Shown here one piece after another: positions 11,510 to 25,600 of a DNA stretch of 64,000 nt. The position numbers and the translations under genes were made by a program. This DNA is from Lagopus muta. Its lineage: Eukaryota; Chordata; Aves; Galliformes; Phasianidae. A model generated the notes under the pieces. The model searched no databases, was not told where the DNA came from, and saw nothing but the letters and a program-made list of their open reading frames with translations. Each line of letters begins with the position of its first letter. The stretch's first letter is position 1. The stretch spans positions 19,268,501 to 19,332,500 of the forward strand of contig NC_064442.1 in assembly GCF_023343835.1 (NCBI RefSeq), read 5' to 3'.

Positions 11510-12869
11510 CCTCAGCTGGTGAACGGTATGCGGGGATCCAAATCCTCAAGTGGGGGTTTAGGGGGTGGAATCCTTCCCAGTGTCAGAGAAATGCAAGATC
11601 GAGACCTTCTGATGAGGCTGAATGGGTACAAGTCTGTGAAGCTGGAAAATGTGAAGGAACTGATGTGGTCGTCAGGCCGCTCTCCATCATGTCTGAAAAG
11701 TCATGGCTGTCAGGAGAAGCCCCCAGTGACTGGAAAAAGGGAAATATTACTCCCATTTACAAGAGAGAGTGAAAGGAAGGAAGAAGAAAGGAAGTAGGGA
11801 ACTATAGATCAGTGACACTCACCTCTGTGCCTGGGAAGATCATGGAACAGGTCCTCCTGGAAGACATGTTAAGGCTCATGTGAGAAGAACAGGTGATTCC
11901 ACTCAGCCAGCACAGCTTCACCAAGGGAACATTGTGCCTTACCCAATCGGTGTCCTTCTGTGATGGAGCGATGGCATCAGTGGAGAAAGGGAGGGCAACT
12001 GATGTGGTCTACCTGGACTTGTGCAAATCCACATCCACACACCACAACCTCATCTACAAACTGGAAAGATATGAACTGTTCAGTGGGTAAGGAATTGGTT
12101 GGGTGGTTGCAGCCAGAATGCTGGGGTCAACGGCTCAATGTCCGGCTGGAGGCGGTGATGAGCAGCGTCCCCCAGGGGTCCGTGTCATTATCAGCACTCC
12201 TCAGCATCTTCATCAGTGACACAGATGATGGGATTGAGTGCACCCAAAGCAATTTGCTGATGGCACCAACCTGAGCGGTGCAGTGGACACAACGTGAGGA
12301 AGGGACACCATCTAGAGGGACCTGGACAGGCTTGAAAAGGGGTCACACATAAACCTAATGAGGTTCAACAAGGCCATGTGCTACACTTGGGTCATGGGTC
12401 CCCAGTGCAAGAAAGATGTGGAACTGTTGGACTGTGTTCAGAGAAGTGCCACCAAGAGGTGCATCTCTCCTATGAAGAAAGGCTGAGGGAGTTGGGGGTG
12501 TTCAGCCTGGAGAAGAGAAGGCTCCAGGAAGACCTCACTGTGGCCTTCCCATACTTAAAAGCAGCTTATAATTAGAAGGGGGACAGACTTTTTACACATT
12601 CTGGTAATGATTAAGGGGAAATGGTTGTAAACTAAAAGAGGGGAGATTTAGATTTGATGTTAGGAGGAAATTTTTCACTCAGAGAGTAGAGAGGCACTGG
12701 AACAGGTTGCTCGGAGCTGTGGATGCCCCATCCCTGAAGATATTCAAGGCCAGGTTGGCTGGGGCCCTGGGCAGCTTGGTCTGGTGCCTGATTTAGTGGG
12801 TGGCAGAGCAGCTGGAACTAGATGACCTATAATGTTCCTTCCAACTCAAGCCATTCTATGATTCTGTGA
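11510..12869 (+). repeat. CR1 LINE fragment, sense, with 3' end
   Basis: Sense-strand CR1. Recognisable are the 'GGGAACTATAGATCAGTGAC' block preceding the reverse-transcriptase core, the peptide VPQGSVSLSALLSIFISDTDD near 12,170-12,230, the LGVFSLEKRRLQEDL segment near 12,500, and the intact CR1 tail ATTCTATGATTCTGTGA at 12,853-12,869. Several breaks interrupt the coding frame. The 5' boundary is approximate. Confidence 0.9.
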
Positions 12870-15800
12870 AATCCAAGTGGATTCCTGGCAGGGGAATTAG
12901 AAAACATTTTTCTACACTAGAAAAAAATAAACATATCTCAAGTTACAATTTCTTCAGAGGCTCACTGCAGGTTTTTAAAGCCAGTTGCCAAAAGCACTGT
13001 GCAGCGGGAGCCACTGGCAATGTCACGAAGAATCCAAAGCAGGATAGCTGAATCTAGATGTGCTCATTTTGGCTGAGATTTTTAGTCCTACTGTACTCAA
13101 GTCTAAAACTACATTTTCTCTATCACCAGTATTCATCCCAGAGAACATGAAAGTGCACTTTTAATCAGTGCTATAAAAAAAAACACCAGAAAACATAATG
13201 TCAAAATGTCAGAAAAATACATTTCCCCCCAGATTATGGTCAGAGAGTTTTCTTCCCCTCCTGCATGGCTAATGTTGTGAGAGTGCAGAAATGAGCAGGT
13301 CTAGCAAAGGAGTTGCATGGCCATGTCAAAATGGGTTGGCAGTGCAAACTGTTAGTGATGATTAGCTTTTTAACGGCTGTGTCCATCAGTATGCTTGTGA
13401 GAAAGAGGTAATGATTGCTAGTTTGCTAGTTACAGTTGTGGTGATAAGCAGAGGTGGACTCTGTCACGATGGCCCATAGCCTTGCAAAAAGACGTGCCCA
13501 GCATTTAATTAGGAAACAGCGGCAACTTCCAACTCAGTCACTGCTTTAGAAGACAAGGAAATACACAGGTGAGCCAATTCTGTAATCTTCTAACGTGTAA
13601 GCTATTTTGGAAGGATGAAGGGAACAAACAGGTCATGTGTGGCATCCTAAAGCCCAACCAGTTACAGACAGCCTGCAAGTTAGGACCAGATCTTCCTGGC
13701 CTCTTTCCATCTTTGCATCCAGGGATGTAAAAGTTTGCCATCTGCCAAGGGTTAAAAGAGCAGTTTCCATCTGTGTCATCAATCCGTCACACAAGTTCTT
13801 TGCTGGGTTTTCTTGAACATCACCCTTCTAGGCCCTGGGCTTCCACTTCTTGCCAAGACATGCTGAAATTCTGAGTCAACTAAACCGCTCAGGTGGATTT
13901 CAGACTTCCCAGCATCCCATGAGCATGCCTATGGGTATAACCGAGATCACTGTCCAGCTAAAGGGAACCAAAGTAGCAAGGCTGGAACTGAAAAAGGACA
14001 CGATGTGAAAAACGAGAACAAGCAAATCACACAGTGCTCTGTGCTGTCTGGGGGAACCCTTGCAGATGTATGCTGTTGGATTGACCTCCAGGGCAAGGTT
14101 GGGAGAAGGATGCATCACCCTGCTTGTGTAGGAGCTCAGCTATGCAGCAGCAGAGGAGTCATAACCTATGGGAGGAATTTGGTAGCCCACACACTGCAAA
14201 AAGCTGAGCGTTCATCAGTTAGAGTCTCACTTGCTTTTGGATGTGTGCAGAAGGACTACCTTGTATTCCTGCTTGCAGTCCCATATCCTCTCTGGCTCTC
14301 TGCACTGGGGACCTTTAACGTCCTCGCATGTTTGGCTTTTCCTTCCCTGCTCAACTCAAGCTGGTTTTCCTATGCTCAGCCTCCTCCTCCAGAAGCTGCT
14401 TTTTCCATTGCACTCCTGAGAAATGCTATTTGTACATGGACCATGAACTTGTTCTTCCAGCCACACCCAACTTTCAGTTGTTTGGCCCAAAAATGATGCT
14501 CCAGATCATGCCAGATTCTCATGGTATCCAGGTGAATATGCAAGTCCTACATACCTTTCATGAAAGTAATGTGTAGCCTCTGACTGGAGCATAGGTTACT
14601 ACCATTGCAGCCCACCCTAACAGTTCCTGTAGCATTTGGTTAATCTTTTTCCTCCCTGGAGAAGAGCAGAGAACCACAAGAATGTCTTTCTCCTGAAATT
14701 AACACCTGAAATTAACGGGTTGGAAAACCTCCCTGGCAACCTTACTTCGCTGCTGGGCTCTCCACGTTTCCTGGGACACCGCTGAAAAGGGAGTTGTTGT
14801 GCTGCCTGGATGTGGGAAAGGATGAAGAGGTAGAAGTGCCAGAACTCACAGGTTGAGTTAAAGACAGTTTACCAGATGAATCAAAGCCATGTTGTGCAAG
14901 CAAAGGAATTCATATGCCACTTCCATTGGTTGGCAGGTGCTCAGACCCAATGCTGGGCAGCATCCAGCTTCCTGCTCCTGGGGATGTTCACTGCACAGGC
15001 CACTTAGATTCACCTCATCTGCTCACACTGCAGAGCTTATTTCTTTCCTTATCATGGTTTTGCTAGACATTTACCCAAGTATACTCTGAATTTGTTTTGT
15101 TGATGTCTCAACCTATTTTGCCCACATGGCCAAAATACGGGTGTTCCACTGGGGCCAATACTTACTCTCCTGTTCATACTGGTCTCAGAACATGGGTCCC
15201 AGTGACAGATTAGAAAGAAGAGCTTCACCTCTTGAGAAGGGGAAGTTATTCAGTCTCCTGTGAGATCCAGAATTCATTTCTAGCCCTGGGTGGCTGAATT
15301 TATTGCACGTAGGTCACTTTGTTTAAGAAGATGCGATGTCAACACATTAAAAAAAACTTCCCAGACAAATCTTGAGAGGCAGGGCAATAAACTGGTACTA
15401 GCTTCCGTGATGCGCTTGGTATTTTTATTCCCCTCTGTTCCCTCATCTATGCGGTTTGCAACTAATTCCACAGAACTTTGTTATATGAGATGTGTTTAAA
15501 TATGTGATTTTCCTTTTAAATAGATTTTCTTTGTAACGGTATCAGACTTCACCATGAATGGGGAAGGCATAGATTAGATGTGACTGCAAACCAAAGCAAA
15601 CAACTGCCCCCAGCCCGGGGCCACTGGTGCTAAGGCCAGGTTCTTGCAGGGAGACGCTGTGATGAATGGCCCAGAATGAGGAAGATACAACATGCAAAAT
15701 CTGCTCCCACACACAGCCTACCTTGAAGCACTGATCCCTAACGACAAATATCGTGACTTTTTGTGTAGCCTGGATCCCCAACTTCCTTATGCACTATCTT

Positions 15801-16424
15801 CAGCACAGGGTTTGCTCCTTGTCTTCAAAGCCTCCTTGTAGCTACTCCCTCTCTGAGTACCACTCTGCATCTCTCATCAAGCCATGCTTCTTTGGTGGTC
15901 TCATGTCCCGTACCTCTGCTCCACTTGCTTGGAGCTGTCTGCTCCACCAGCCAGTCCTCCAGAAATGAAAGCACTCACCCTAAAACCAGCCTCAACTCTC
16001 CTGCATGGATCATACCCAGCTGCCTATGAAGACTTAATGATGATTTCAGAAAGGTTGTGCCAGGAGGATGGGAAAAGCTCTGAAAAGCATACAGGCAGCT
16101 TCTGCATCCTTCCACCATCACAAGTCCCTTCTTAGGCAAAAAAGATGATGACACAAACAGCCCAAAACGTAGTTCCGTTGACTGTACCTCCAAGCCTGTG
16201 CCAAGCTGTTTCTCTATGGGTACCTCCAAGTACCACGTGGTGAGTCTCAAACCATCCGGGTGTCAATGGTATAAGAAAAGAAGATACTGAGGAAAGGTGC
16301 ACGGTAATAATACTTATAGAGACACGTAGCTTCAGGGTGGTACACAAAGAAAGAGATGCACAAGAGAAGGGAAGGAATGTCATTGACTGCTTGGTTTTGG
16401 CTGTGCTCACGGAAGCAGGACTTG
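12870..16424. other. Gene-free stretch
   Basis: No exon, promoter or repeat that I can name. The longest open frame (14,005-14,496, plus) has no family motif, no credible splice sites at its ends and ordinary composition, so I treat it as chance. Confidence 0.5.
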
Positions 16425-16720
16425 GAGTAAATCCTTCCAGAGGACAATGGACAGGCTGGTCAACTGCAAAGTTCAGCAGAGGGTCACCAACATGGTTAAG
16501 GCTAAAGAACATGGCATATGAAGACATGCTGAAGCAGCTGGGCTTGTTTCACCTGGAAAAGAGAAGGTTTCTGGGGAATGTTATTGCTGCCTTCAGTAGA
16601 GACTGAATATAGAGAAGATAGAACCAGACTCTTCTCATCTCAGAGGTGCCCATAGAAAACAACAAGCAATTATTTGCTCAAACTGCACTACAGACACACC
16701 AGTTGGACTTAAGGAATGAA
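16425..16720 (+). repeat. Old, diverged CR1 fragment, sense
   Basis: Diverged CR1 core: a reading close to 'LKQLGLFHLEKRRF' near 16,530-16,570 corresponds to the LGVFSLEKRRL segment, followed by the 'TTATTGCTGCCTTCAGTAG' block. Divergence is higher than in the other copies, suggesting an older insertion. No CR1 tail is seen. Confidence 0.7.
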
Positions 16721-19685
16721 GTCTCCATGCTCAGTGTAGCCATGGGACAGGCACAAAGATATGTTAAGGGATTGTCAGCCACGAGGACATCACTGACCAG
16801 ACTGGATAAAGCTTTGATCAACCTGATGAGGTTAACTCCAGTTAACCCTGACTTAGGCAGGAGCTGGACAGAAGAACCATGGTTGGCCCCTCTAGGTTAC
16901 ATCTGTCGGTCAGTCAATGTATGATGCTAACTTTGGATGCTGGCACTTCTTTGCCCCACTTCATCTTAATTCAGTGAACAAGACTCAGAAAGTTGTTACT
17001 CTGATGCATTGCAGAGGAGGATCTGGGCAGAGGCCACTGGGTTCAGAGGGCACGAACAACTTGACTGCTCAACTTTGCAGGGTTAATATCAGAATTGAAT
17101 TCATGCAGGAATTTCAGTAGGGGATTGTGTGGTCGTAGCATGTGAGGGATCATGGATTAAACATTACCAGTTAATCCAGGTGACTCCTCTGGATTAAGAG
17201 ACTTGCAGCCCTAGAGTCACATTCTGAACAAGGCTCCCACCCTTAGCTCCCACACATGGTATCAAGGTGGGGGGTCAACGGCTAGAGGAGATTTGGCATT
17301 TTCCTGTGTCAAAAAAATGACTGTGAAGTCAGTAAAACTGTACTTCAGAAAGGAAATGGGAGCAGTGGGTCATATACCTACCCATGTTGTTGCATGGGAT
17401 TGATGTGACAACGTCAGAGCAAGGAAAGAAGCGGTGCAAGAGTCTTTGAAATGCACTAGCAAACAGATCACGCTGTTTGGAAAGCTGTTTCGTAACTGCA
17501 GATGCCCCAAGAACATTTTGTTATTCCAAGGCACTGAGAGCAGAGCTTGGGGTTTAAACCCCTACTTACATGTACCTGAGCCAGTGCTTCAAGCACCAGG
17601 CACTGACGTAAATGTAGACAGATTTGCCACCACCCAACAACTCAGGAAATCTGGGTGAAGAGAGGTGTTTCTGCATACATGACGCGGGAGCTAGCTGTGG
17701 AGTAAAGCAGAGCTTCTCTGGGTAGCAGCCCTGCCTTGGACCCTTACATGTAACCAAATTACCTTGAGTGACTTCTGGGCAGTTTGGCCCCTGAGTCACT
17801 CACACTACTGCGTACTACAGGCTTGGAGTACTCCAGGCAATGGCACAAAAAGGGTGGACAAACACCCCAGCTGGACAAAAGTCAGTGCCAACAAAGGTTG
17901 GTGGTAAGTATTTCTCAGACCAAACATGGAAACAAGGGACAGGATAGCCGCAGTGAGCGACACAAAAGGAACAGGCACCCCTCCCTGGACAGGAGGAAGT
18001 GCATGCCTCCACGCATGATAAAAGATCTTTGGATGACTTTATCACAAGCGGACTGTGAATGATTAGCTAAGCATCACTGTTGTGGGGAAAATTAAACAAA
18101 ATACAAACTGACGGGAGGACCCAAAGTGTGATACCCTTTAAGCATGAACAAGGAAGTGAGCAGCTGAGGATTGAAGAAACCATAAGTGTAAGCTATGCAA
18201 ATAGCCACCACTTCAGGAGATTTCATATTAACTGAATTATGGAATTGATGGAGAAGGCAGAGTGAGTGGTGGCACGTAGGCACAGGGACAGACGAATGTC
18301 CTGGCTCAGAACAGAATGATGCAAAACCTGATAACCTGCAACCACAAAGTCTCCCAGAGCCTTGAAGCAGTGAGATAAAACTACCCAAGGTCTTGATTAT
18401 GACCTTATGGCTGAGATGTTGTCACGGAAATCCCTTTCTCCAGGATGGAGGACAAGTATTTTCACGCTTTCTTAAAAGACTTCTTTTTTGAAATGCTGTC
18501 AAAGATACTGGTGGATCTGAACAAGTGTTTTAGCATTTTCTGCTCTGGTTAGACAGAAATAGAATTGTTAGGCTGAAATGTGCAGGAAGCTTCAGAGAAA
18601 TCCTGTTGAGCATGACTGCACTTCCCAGGGAAACATGGAGACCTCTTCTGGGGTAAATAATAAGGGAAATGAAAGAAACTGCATTGAGTGTAAAACCTGC
18701 TTGAGTTGAAATGGTCCAGAGGGGTGTTTCAGAACTTGCAAAGAAGAAAAACGCATGCTGAGTTTGCCTGATGGAAGTAAACTGACTTACGGTCGTGTCA
18801 GCAAGGCATCCTCTCATCTACTAAGGGAACAACAACCCTGATCATCGACATTTTAGGTAAACACATTTTTGTTGAGCTGATGTGAAGTGAAGCTGCTCTG
18901 GCAATACAGACTGTTTTGCACTATAAACTGACGATTATGACATGACCTTCATAGTACTCCTACTGCCATGCTTGAGGGAAATATGCATACCTTTTGTGGT
19001 CAGAAGTCGTCGATGCCTACCAGCTTTCAAAAAAAAAAGAAACAAAAAAGAAACAACCAAGTCCTCAGCAGTTTTTATTTGGAGCTTTCTTTGGCTGGTG
19101 GTCAAAAGAGTTTGCCAGGTAGCACTGAAAGGCAAACAACGAGAAACAGACCACGACATGAGCTTCAAAGCTTCTTTTAAACCAGGATCTCAGAGGAACT
19201 TCATAGCAGCTGGCCAAGACCTTGTGATATTTAAGGATTAGACCCACACTGGACATCAAGTACTGTCAGAGAAAATACAGATGGAAAACATGAAGTGGAA
19301 TAAGAAGAAAAGCTGAAAAGAGGAGAGGAAATTGAAGCTGGAGTGCTGACAGCCATGGCAGGGAGAGGTGGAAGAGCTGAAGGGACCGGTTCTGCCTCAA
19401 CAAAAAGCTGTTTGTCTGCACCAGTGCTGCCAAGGAACTGCCTTCCTTCACATCCTGCAATGGGGCAGGGAGCAGAAGCTGTCCAGCCACGTGGCTGTGC
19501 TGGCAAAGGGCATCGCTGCACCTTGAGAAGAGCCAGCACCACCAGTTCCTGCTGGAAGAACAAACTTTCAGTCTGCTGGGTTATTCAAAGCACAGCTTAG
19601 GCTGCATGGGAATCATTAGCATCCCCAGACGTGCTTAATTCTGGGCAACTCTGCTTACTCAGGGTTTTCCTTGAAAATCAGTGGG
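16721..19685. other. Gene-free stretch
   Basis: Nothing supported on either strand. Some blocks could be very old repeats, but I cannot name a family. Confidence 0.45.
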
Positions 19686-19835
19686 TAGAATCACAGAATC
19701 TCCAAAGTTGGAAAGTATCTCCAAGATCATCCAGGCCAGCTGTCCACCTACCACCCGTATTTCCCCACTAACCCACGTCCCTCAGTACAGCATCTAAACA
19801 CTTCTTGAACACACCACGGCCTGTCCTGGAGCATA
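19686..19835 (-). repeat. CR1 LINE 3'-end fragment, antisense
   Basis: It starts with the antisense CR1 tail (AGAATCACAGAATCTCCAAAG) and continues through 'GATCATCCAGGCCAGCTGTC' to a short truncation. It lies about 0.6 kb upstream of the SORD CpG island. Confidence 0.85.
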
Positions 19836-20439
19836 GCTTGAAGGCTGGCTGCAACATGCCCCAAAAAGGAGCCACAAGCAGGTGCCTCCAGCAAACAGGC
19901 ACATTTAGGAGGAGCAAGCCACTCGCTGTGTTTCTGCAGTTTGCGGAAGTGTAAACACTGGGGCTTCGTCAAGGGAGGTGTAGTGCTGTATAAACACTGA
20001 GTAACGCGTCCTGTCACAGCTTCCCTTGCACATGCTCCTTCCCCTGCCCTTGTAACCACAGGTCAGCTCCACTAATTCCACCCTGCCTCCGACAAACATC
20101 ACTGGGAACAAGAGATACAGCTGGCCCCGATGCAGAAACGTGTCAGCCCTCGCTTGCCTGCAAGGTAAAAAAAGGAAAGGAAGTTCAGAGGTACTGCCAT
20201 TCATGCAAGCAAACAAATGCAGCAGGAAGAAGTAACAACTTGAGCAGTTGAGGCTATTTTTAAATGGTTCTGGCACCACTGCACGACATATCCCGAGTGT
20301 TTTGTTTTGTTTTTCAAAGGCAGAGTTTTTAAATGCAGCCCAAGTTTGAAAACTCTCACCTTCGGGCTGCTCAAGGAACAGCGGGGTGAACGATCTGGAG
20401 ATCGCAGCCTGCAAAGGATCTCACACAGAACGCCTCCTC

Positions 20440-21420
20440 CAGGGCCTGAAATCTCGAGCTTCTCCCCGCAGCCCATCGCCCCGCGGGGAAACGGCGCGCA
20501 GACGCCGTGTGGCCGCAAGGCCCCAGGCCTGCCGCCCGCTGCCCGCACCGCGCGGGAGACGGCGCCGCATTTACGCCGCGCTGAGCGAAGAGCGGGGACG
20601 GAGCCCGGAAAGAGGACGGGGCCCCGAGCGGGGACGGGGCCCGCAGCCCCCAGCCGGCCGTCCCCGACTCCGCGGCACCGTGAGGCCGGAGCGGGGCTGC
20701 CCGGAGCTGGGCCAGGCCGCGGCGGGGCCAGGGGGAGCGGGGCGGCGCCGGGCCGGTCGGGGGCAGAGGGCGGCCCCGCGGCGGGGGGAGGCTCCGCCGT
20801 CGGCCCTTGAACCCGAGAGCCCAGCCGAGCCATGGCGGCGCCGGGGCAGAACCTGGCCGTGGTAGTGCACCGAGCCGGGGACCTGCGGCTGGTACGGGCC
20901 GGGGGGAGCGGGGAGAACGGGAGGCAGACGGGAGAGCCGCGCCGCCGGCGGGGATCGCCCAGAAAAAGCGTTCCCGGAAAGCGGCGGGTGCGGCCGGCCA
21001 GTCGCTTAACGGCTGGGACGGAGCGCGGAGAGGAGCCGGCCGGGCCACGTGCGTCTGTCGGCGTGCCGCCGCAGGTGCCGGCTTTCGGCCGTGCCGGCCT
21101 CGCGCCGGGCGGCTGTCCGCGCTAACGGGACCGGCGGGAGAGCCGGCATCTCGGGCGGGCGTCGGACCTGCGGGATGTGCTGGGCTGCGATCGCGGCGGC
21201 GGTGCGGGCCGTTCCCGCGGGGCGCCGAAGGCCGAGCGGCGCTCACCTGGTGGCGCCTCCTGCGCGGCTCCCCGCCAGCTCGGCCCCGGGGCGGCCATCG
21301 CCGCGAGCCCTGGCTGTCGTCCCACGGGAACGGCCCCGGTGAGGAGCAGGCCGCTCCCTCCGGTTCAGAAGCACGTTCCCGAGTCCGGTCGTTCAGAAAA
21401 AGCGCACGAGGCTCGGGACA
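20440..21420. promoter_or_regulatory. CpG island with SORD promoter
   Basis: About 1 kb of very high G+C with dense CpG, spanning the SORD start codon and the beginning of intron 1. GC-box-like GGGGCGG and GGGGCGGGG strings abound and no TATA box is seen upstream of the ATG, so a dispersed, housekeeping-type start is likely somewhere in about 20,600-20,830. Long open frames on both strands are side effects of the low stop-codon frequency of GC-rich DNA. Confidence 0.85.
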
Positions 21421-22574
21421 GCGGGTGCCGGCTCATCCCGTTTGTGTCGCCGGTCTCTAATCCCACAGGCTGAAAGGGACCTGGGGGTCCTGGTGGATGG
21501 CAGCTGGATGGAAGCCAGCGCTGTGCCCTCACAGCCCAGGAAGCCAACTCTGTCTTGGCTGCATCTGAAGCAGCACAGCCAGCAGGGCGAGCGGATCTGC
21601 CCCTCTGCTGTGTGCTGTCAGACCTCACCTGAGTGCCACATCCAGATGGGGAGTCCTCAGCACAGGAGAGAGATGGGGCTGTTGGAGAGCAACAGAAATG
21701 CTCCAAGGGGTGGAACACCTCCATACGAGGACAGGCTGAGAGCTGGGGCTGTGCAGCATGGAGAAGGGTAGGCTGCAAGGTGACCTGATAGTGGCCTTCA
21801 GTACCTAAAGGGGCTGTCGGGAAGAAAGGGACAGACTCTTTAGCAGGGTCTGTTGTGATAGGATGGGGGGAAATGGTTTCAAACTGCAAGAGAGGAGATG
21901 TAGGTTGGATGTAAAGAGAAAGTGTTTTACAGTAAGGATAGTGAGGTGCTGGAACAGGTTGCCCCACGCAGGAGGTGGTGCATGCTCTGTCCCAGGAGAT
22001 ACTCAAGGTCAGGCTGGATGGGGCTCTGAGTCCCTGATCTAGCTGTTCATTGCAGGTGGGTTGGGCTTCTGTATTTCTTTGCCCCAGTGCTCTCGTTGCA
22101 GTGCCCCACTGGTCACATTAAGAGTTTGAGCAGGAAACTCTGAGCTTTTGTGTGCATTATTGATGGATGAAGTTAGGTGAGGTAATTCCCATGATAACCA
22201 CAACTGTATGAACCTGTCTGCCGTAGGGAGAGTCACTGTGAATTCAGATTCTATGTTACGTGAGAATTTATTGGCATATTTTTGTTAATTCTTCTTCAAA
22301 TCTTGTACAGTAAGAACAGCCTCCCATTTTCTGCCACTTTGAGATAAACTGGTTTGTATCCTTCCTCTCTTAATATATCTTCTTTCACAGAAGAAAATGC
22401 TGTATTTGCTTCACAGCCTCAGGCAGACCTATTGCTGTCTCTGGACTTCAGCAGTGGACAGAACATTCGTCTAGAAATGTGGAGTCTTGGATCATTATGT
22501 TTTTAACAAATCAGGCTGGATTAGTTTTCCATTAAAGCATTTGTCATTTGACGCAGCTGTTACTGAAAAGAAAA

Positions 22575-22612
<38 letters not shown>

Positions 22613-25600
22613 GATGTTTTTCTTTGGACTGAGGAATCCCACCTACACAGTTTCAGCTGAAAGTTGGCTTTGTTTTTATCTGTAGCCCTTGACTAGAAAC
22701 TGCCTGATCCCTTTGGGATAGCTGAGGCAGTCCATACCTCTGATGTGTTACCAGACTGCATTTCTTGCATCAGGCCTTATGTCTAGATCAACTTCTTTAA
22801 AAACAGATTTTCTGTACTGTGTCCTTGGTGGGACAGAGCTGCTTCCCTCCCGAAATAAGTGCCTTGCATTGACAGTTTCAGTCAATGGACTTACACCACA
22901 CTTTGCATTGCACTGTGCCACTGGTTATTTGGTAGGTATTTCTTTTAAGAAAGCTGTGCTGTGGGAGATGTGTGCCTGGGTCAACTTCTATCCTGCTCGC
23001 CTTTGCATGTCCCCCAGCTCCCAGTTGTGATGCAGTACCCCTGTCATCAGCCTACGGGTTTGCGGCCAGGTTTGTGTACAGATGAGCTTCAGGATTTCCG
23101 TATCTGTTTTTGCACTCATTAAATTTCATTTTGCTGCTGGAATTTTCTAGAAAATTTCCTTTTCTAAATTGAATTTGGAGATCTTTCATTGCTAACTAGA
23201 TACTGAAGGCACTCTTGCAAAAAGATACAGCCAGAGGTAAGCGCTGCAAGGGGCAAACACCAGCTGTGAGCTCACTGGTCTCTGATGTCCATCAGATGTT
23301 TCCTAGTAGCTGCTGTATTGAAACAGGAGCTCTGGGAACAGGAGGTCTGCTCAGAGGACTCATGCCCAGTCTTGGCCTGTGGGCAAAGGGCTCTGGTGCA
23401 TGAACGTTTGAGCAGCACAGAGCAAGGTTAGCACAAACACCTTTGGTGAGGACTTCCTTAGAAGTGTGATTCTAGGGGTGGGCTTTAGGTGAATTTCTTA
23501 TTGTTAATAGGAAAACAAATGTAACCTTCTCCCCTTTACTTTCTGAACACTGAGAAGAAATCTATGGCAGATCTTTAGAGGTGGGACATTCGTGTGCCCT
23601 TGACCCCAAACCTCAGAGATGTTTGGAAGCACAGTGTGCAGTGGATCAACATTGCATCATTCCATCTCAATGTTGTTAGACCCAACAGAGTTCTTCCTTT
23701 GTCTTTTGGAGTATCTGGGGGAGATTGGTGAAGGCAGAAAGCTTGCAGACCATTTGGAAGGAAGGATGGCCTGTGGCCAACAGCCAGCACCCTGTGATGA
23801 CTTTGAGAAGCCTGCACTTATTAGTCATAGCATAAAGAGGAGTTCATGCCAATTGCGAGAAGAGGATGTGACTTCAAACATAGTTTACAGTGGCATTTAC
23901 AAGTGATTTATACATTTAGTTATTGCTCTGTAGTAAGAATATTTTCTTTATAGTATGATCATAGAATCATAAAAGCCTTGGCATTGGAAGGGACCTTTAA
24001 CGGTCATCTGGTCCAACTCCCTAAGGTGAACAGGGACATCCACAGCTCCATCCCTTGCTCAGAGCCCTGTCCTGGGTGACCTTGAGTGTCTCCAGGGCAT
24101 GCTCCACATCGCTGGGCAACAAGCACCTGAGTCCCTCTTGTCTTTTTCTGTTTGTCTACAGGAAGACCGTCCGATCCCAGAACCGGGTCCCAATGGTAGG
24201 TCTGGAGAGGGCTGGTTCTGCCTGCCTCCTTTGCTGCTCTGTTTTCTTCTCTCATTCTCTTTTGTCACTCCATGATACTACAAATACTGTATGTATGCTA
24301 TGCAGCTGAGAAAGTATAAAATAATCTAAAAAAAGAATCTGCAGCTGAAATGGATAATGCTGTGTTTCCCTTTGAGAAGAAGAGTTGGAGCAGTCACAGA
24401 AGTATCCGAGTATCTGGTGCTTTTTTGCATCCTATTTCATGTATTTCATGTTACGCTGCCATTGGGGCAGGCCAGAAGGTCTTAGCAAAGGGCTAAATAG
24501 TAACAGGCTGGGTGTATGGGCTCATGGGAATTTGATTCACTGCTCTCCCCAGGGCTGAAATTATACCTTAGGCAGAAGGAGAAATTAAATGTTCTTGCTC
24601 TTTTGTGTTTGCTCCAGAAGTCAGCATGCCCCTCTTAGCTTGTATTAGCTTTCATTGACAGGGATCTCGCCCTCTTTTAAGCTTTCCTGAAATGAAAATC
24701 CTTGTGTAGTTTTGCATTTCAGCACGTCTCATGAATGTGCCATCTGTCCCTAATGAGGGTTCTGGCGCATTTATTTAATTCCAATAAATCTGAATATTTC
24801 AGAGCTGGTTTGACTGTGGTCATGGGACACGGAGACAATGATTGCGTCTCTTTCAGTGACAGAGAAGGTAAGCTTTTCTGCATGGAACCTTTCGTCCCTT
24901 TCTGGCAGAGGTCCTCCTGCGGATGCATTCTGTTGGGATCTGTGGTTCTGACGTTCACTACTGGCAGCATGGTCGAATTGGAGATTTTGTCGTGAAGAAC
25001 CCCATGGTGTTGGGGCACGAAGCTTCCGGGACCGTCGTCAAAGTGGGAGCAGGAGTGACACATCTGAAACCAGGTGATTAGAATCGAGTCTGTCTGTTGA
25101 GTTTTTTGTTTTCCTGAGGGTGCATTGATATCAGGCTGTGCTTTTCCATTGCAGTAATGCATCTGCTTTTATGAGCTGTGGGTCACCCTCCTCTAAAAGT
25201 GCCACAGTGCTGTGTATCACCCAACTTGACTGCGGTGGTTTTCCTTAGGAAAGGTGCCTTGTGTTACCTTGATCTGCTCTGATTGTGTTTTAGTGCAGGT
25301 TATAATGCATGCTGATAAGAGGTATCTTTAGAGGAAGCTGGAGAAAGCTTCAGAAACTACATGCATTACTCTTGCCAACAACCTGCTGTTAATGTTTCTT
25401 CATTGTGTGTGTACATGAAGGAGCAAGTGGCCTCCTGCAGTGGAGAGGGCCATTGGAGCAACTGTACGAGGTCCCATGTTGTGACCTCAGCAGTTTGCAG
25501 AAATGTCCTAGAAAATGGACCTAGCAGCAGACTTTGCCCTTTGCTGATGACTGGGAGATAAGCAGAGTGGAGAGGACAAGAGGGAGGTAGCAGGGTGCCT

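Noticed and set aside
12870-19685. Search for an additional gene or RNA gene between the CR1 copies and SORD
   Set aside because: No open frame with family motifs, no convincing promoter or paired splice sites, and no recognisable tRNA or small RNA fold was seen by eye.
20371-21460. Long open frames on both strands (up to about 290 codons) over the SORD CpG island
   Set aside because: GC-rich DNA has few stop codons; the frames overlap each other on both strands, are proline/arginine/alanine-rich and match no family. Only the 20 codons of SORD exon 1 are real.
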